The notes under the pieces are model-generated. The model saw only the letters and a list, made by a program, of their open reading frames with translations, was not told where the DNA came from and searched no databases. From Candidatus Tayloriibacteriota bacterium (GTDB lineage Bacteria > Patescibacteriota > Minisyncoccia > Phycocordibacterales > PALSA-1337), in contig PMZP01000088.1 of assembly GCA_003170325.1 (NCBI GenBank), forward strand, positions 1 to 5,964: a stretch of 5,964 nt of DNA, written 5' to 3'. The translations under genes were made by a program, and so were the position numbers. This document shows, piece after piece, positions 4,995-5,964 of this stretch (position 1 is the first letter of the stretch; every line of letters begins with the position of its first letter).

Positions 4995-5921
4995 CTACCT
5001 GACAGTCAATCTTTGATGCCTACTACAGAAATGCGCGCTCCGACCGCCGACGACCAGGCGCATGATCGTGCCGCCACAACCTGGTTTGTCGCATTTATCT
5101 CCGGTCCGACGGTAAGCATGATGTTCGCCCTGGAATTCGCCCTTCTCGCCATTCACGTTCCGATAATCAGACATCGAGTCGCCCCCGAAGTCGATCCCGC
5201 TCCGCAGAGTTTCTTTGACGGCCTTGAATAGAGCCTCGCACCGTTTGGTCGGAATATTCTTGACCAATTCCAGAGGATGTATACCGGCCAGCCACAATGA
5301 TTCATCGGCATAGATATTCCCGATCCCGGCTAGGATGCTTTGGTCCATAAGTATCTGTTTGATCTTGCCGTTCGGCCGCAAGTCTATCCGCTCGCTGAAC
5401 TTCTCGAATGTGAAGCTTTTTTCCAGAGGCTCCGGCCCGATGTCATTCAGATGCACTGATTCATGGGCTGTCTTCGAATCCATAACCACTACTTTGGCGA
5501 ATGTCCGTACATCCGATAAGGCCAGGTTCCAATGATTATCAAAGGTGAACATAAGGTGCACGTGTCTATTGTAGGGGTCCTTGAGGCTTTCCGGCTCGAT
5601 CGGATCCCACGGATCTTTCCTCACATCTTTTCTGAATCGGTAGCGTCCGTACAGTAGATGTCCGGTCATTTTCATGTGGACAAGGATCGTTTTATCGGTC
5701 GACAGGTTGATCAATATATTTTTGGCCCGTCTTTCGACCGACACCACCATTTTTCCTAGGACCTCTTTTTTGAAGTTCTTGAAATACATCGGATTCTTGA
5801 TCGTGTCTGAATCCTTGAAATACGCGCCGCCGTAGTCGGACCAGACGTGAATGATCGTCAGGCCGATAATATGGCGTCGCAGGCCATTCACGGTCGTTTG
5901 GACTTCTGGTAATTCGGGCAT
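4995..5921 (-). CDS. mutM: Formamidopyrimidine-DNA glycosylase (Fpg/MutM)
   Basis: Bifunctional glycosylase/AP lyase that removes 8-oxoguanine and formamidopyrimidines in base excision repair. The 308-residue product starts MPELPEV with the catalytic Pro2 and Glu3. Lys67 in ERRAK fits the conserved beta-hairpin lysine, MKMTGHLLY (83-91) and DVRTF (137-141) are conserved loops, and the helix-two-turn-helix region ends in DQSILAGIGNIYADESLW (193-210) with DNA-binding Asn202. SGIDFGGDSMSDYRN (241-255) and a C-terminal zinc finger with Arg294 in GGRS follow. It exceeds the usual 270-290 residues, mainly through an added stretch near 92-120. The finger is unusual: Cys277-x4-Cys282-x16-Cys299-x2-His302, rather than four Cys with x2/x2 spacing. 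Position 8 is Gln where Glu is common. The ATG at 5921 is fixed by the required MPE start. It converges on the methyltransferase gene and has its own promoter. Confidence 0.97.
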   Translation of the reverse strand: MPELPEVQTTVNGLRRHIIGLTIIHVWSDYGGAYFKDSDTIKNPMYFKNFKKEVLGKMVVSVERRAKNILINLSTDKTILVHMKMTGHLLYGRYRFRKDVRKDPWDPIEPESLKDPYNRHVHLMFTFDNHWNLALSDVRTFAKVVVMDSKTAHESVHLNDIGPEPLEKSFTFEKFSERIDLRPNGKIKQILMDQSILAGIGNIYADESLWLAGIHPLELVKNIPTKRCEALFKAVKETLRSGIDFGGDSMSDYRNVNGEKGEFQGEHHAYRRTGDKCDKPGCGGTIMRLVVGGRSAHFCSRHQRLTVR

Positions 5922-5927
5922 GAGGGT

Positions 5928-5956
5928 AATGTAAGATGAAAAGGAAAAAAAGTAAA
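5928..5956 (-). promoter_or_regulatory. Predicted promoter of mutM (possibly leaderless)
   Basis: On the minus strand TTTACT (5956-5951, 4 of 6 to the -35 consensus), a 17-bp spacer, and TACATT (5933-5928, 4 of 6 to the -10 consensus) end 6 nt before the mutM ATG, the same distance as at holA and the SLOG gene. No Shine-Dalgarno lies in the short gap. Each hexamer is weak alone; the ideal spacing and the shared geometry support the call. Confidence 0.45.
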
Positions 5957-5964
5957 ATGCTATA

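Noticed and set aside
1..5964. CRISPR array, insertion sequence or toxin-antitoxin pair
   Set aside because: No regularly spaced repeats, transposase motifs or paired small toxin and antitoxin genes were found on either strand.

Overview
The window looks like a chromosomal stretch from a Patescibacteria/CPR-type bacterium (Parcubacteria-like). This is inferred from a DNA polymerase I whose proofreading domain is almost entirely lost, a short DNA polymerase III delta subunit, compact small genes, a tRNA gene without an encoded CCA, and the absence of any clear Shine-Dalgarno sequence at the six visible gene starts. No in-frame TGA is used as a sense codon, so the standard bacterial code fits.

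Layout, left to right. (1) 2-2083 (+) is polA, cut by the left window edge: the end of the 5' nuclease domain, a small remnant where the 3'-5' exonuclease would be, and an intact polymerase domain. (2) A five-copy 7-bp tandem repeat (2084-2118) fills the gap to holA (2125-2883, +), the clamp-loader delta subunit; its last copy forms a perfect TATAAT box. (3) 2940-3446 (+) is a SLOG-fold (YspA/DUF2493-like) protein of unknown role, AT-rich in its second half, again preceded by a perfect TATAAT. (4) On the minus strand lie tRNA-Lys(TTT) (3457-3529) with its promoter, a 77-residue coiled-coil protein (3640-3873) and a DoxX-family membrane protein (3886-4251). (5) A 63-bp divergent spacer leads to a minimal SpoU/TrmH RNA 2'-O-methyltransferase (4315-4821, +). 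(6) The 173-bp convergent spacer 4822-4994 holds a small hairpin, a long structured terminator and an imperfect inverted repeat. (7) 4995-5921 (-) is the DNA glycosylase mutM/fpg with an atypical zinc finger, preceded by a recognisable promoter near the right edge.

The genes fall mainly into DNA replication and repair (polA, holA, mutM) and RNA decoding or modification (tRNA-Lys, trmH-like). I see no CRISPR array, insertion sequence, prophage or obvious new multi-gene defence system. The most interesting points are the repeated placement of a -10 box exactly 6 nt before the start codon (holA, the SLOG gene, and more weakly mutM), which predicts leaderless mRNAs; the repeat-derived promoter of holA; the structured element after the methyltransferase gene; and the odd sequence in the polA nuclease region at the left edge.
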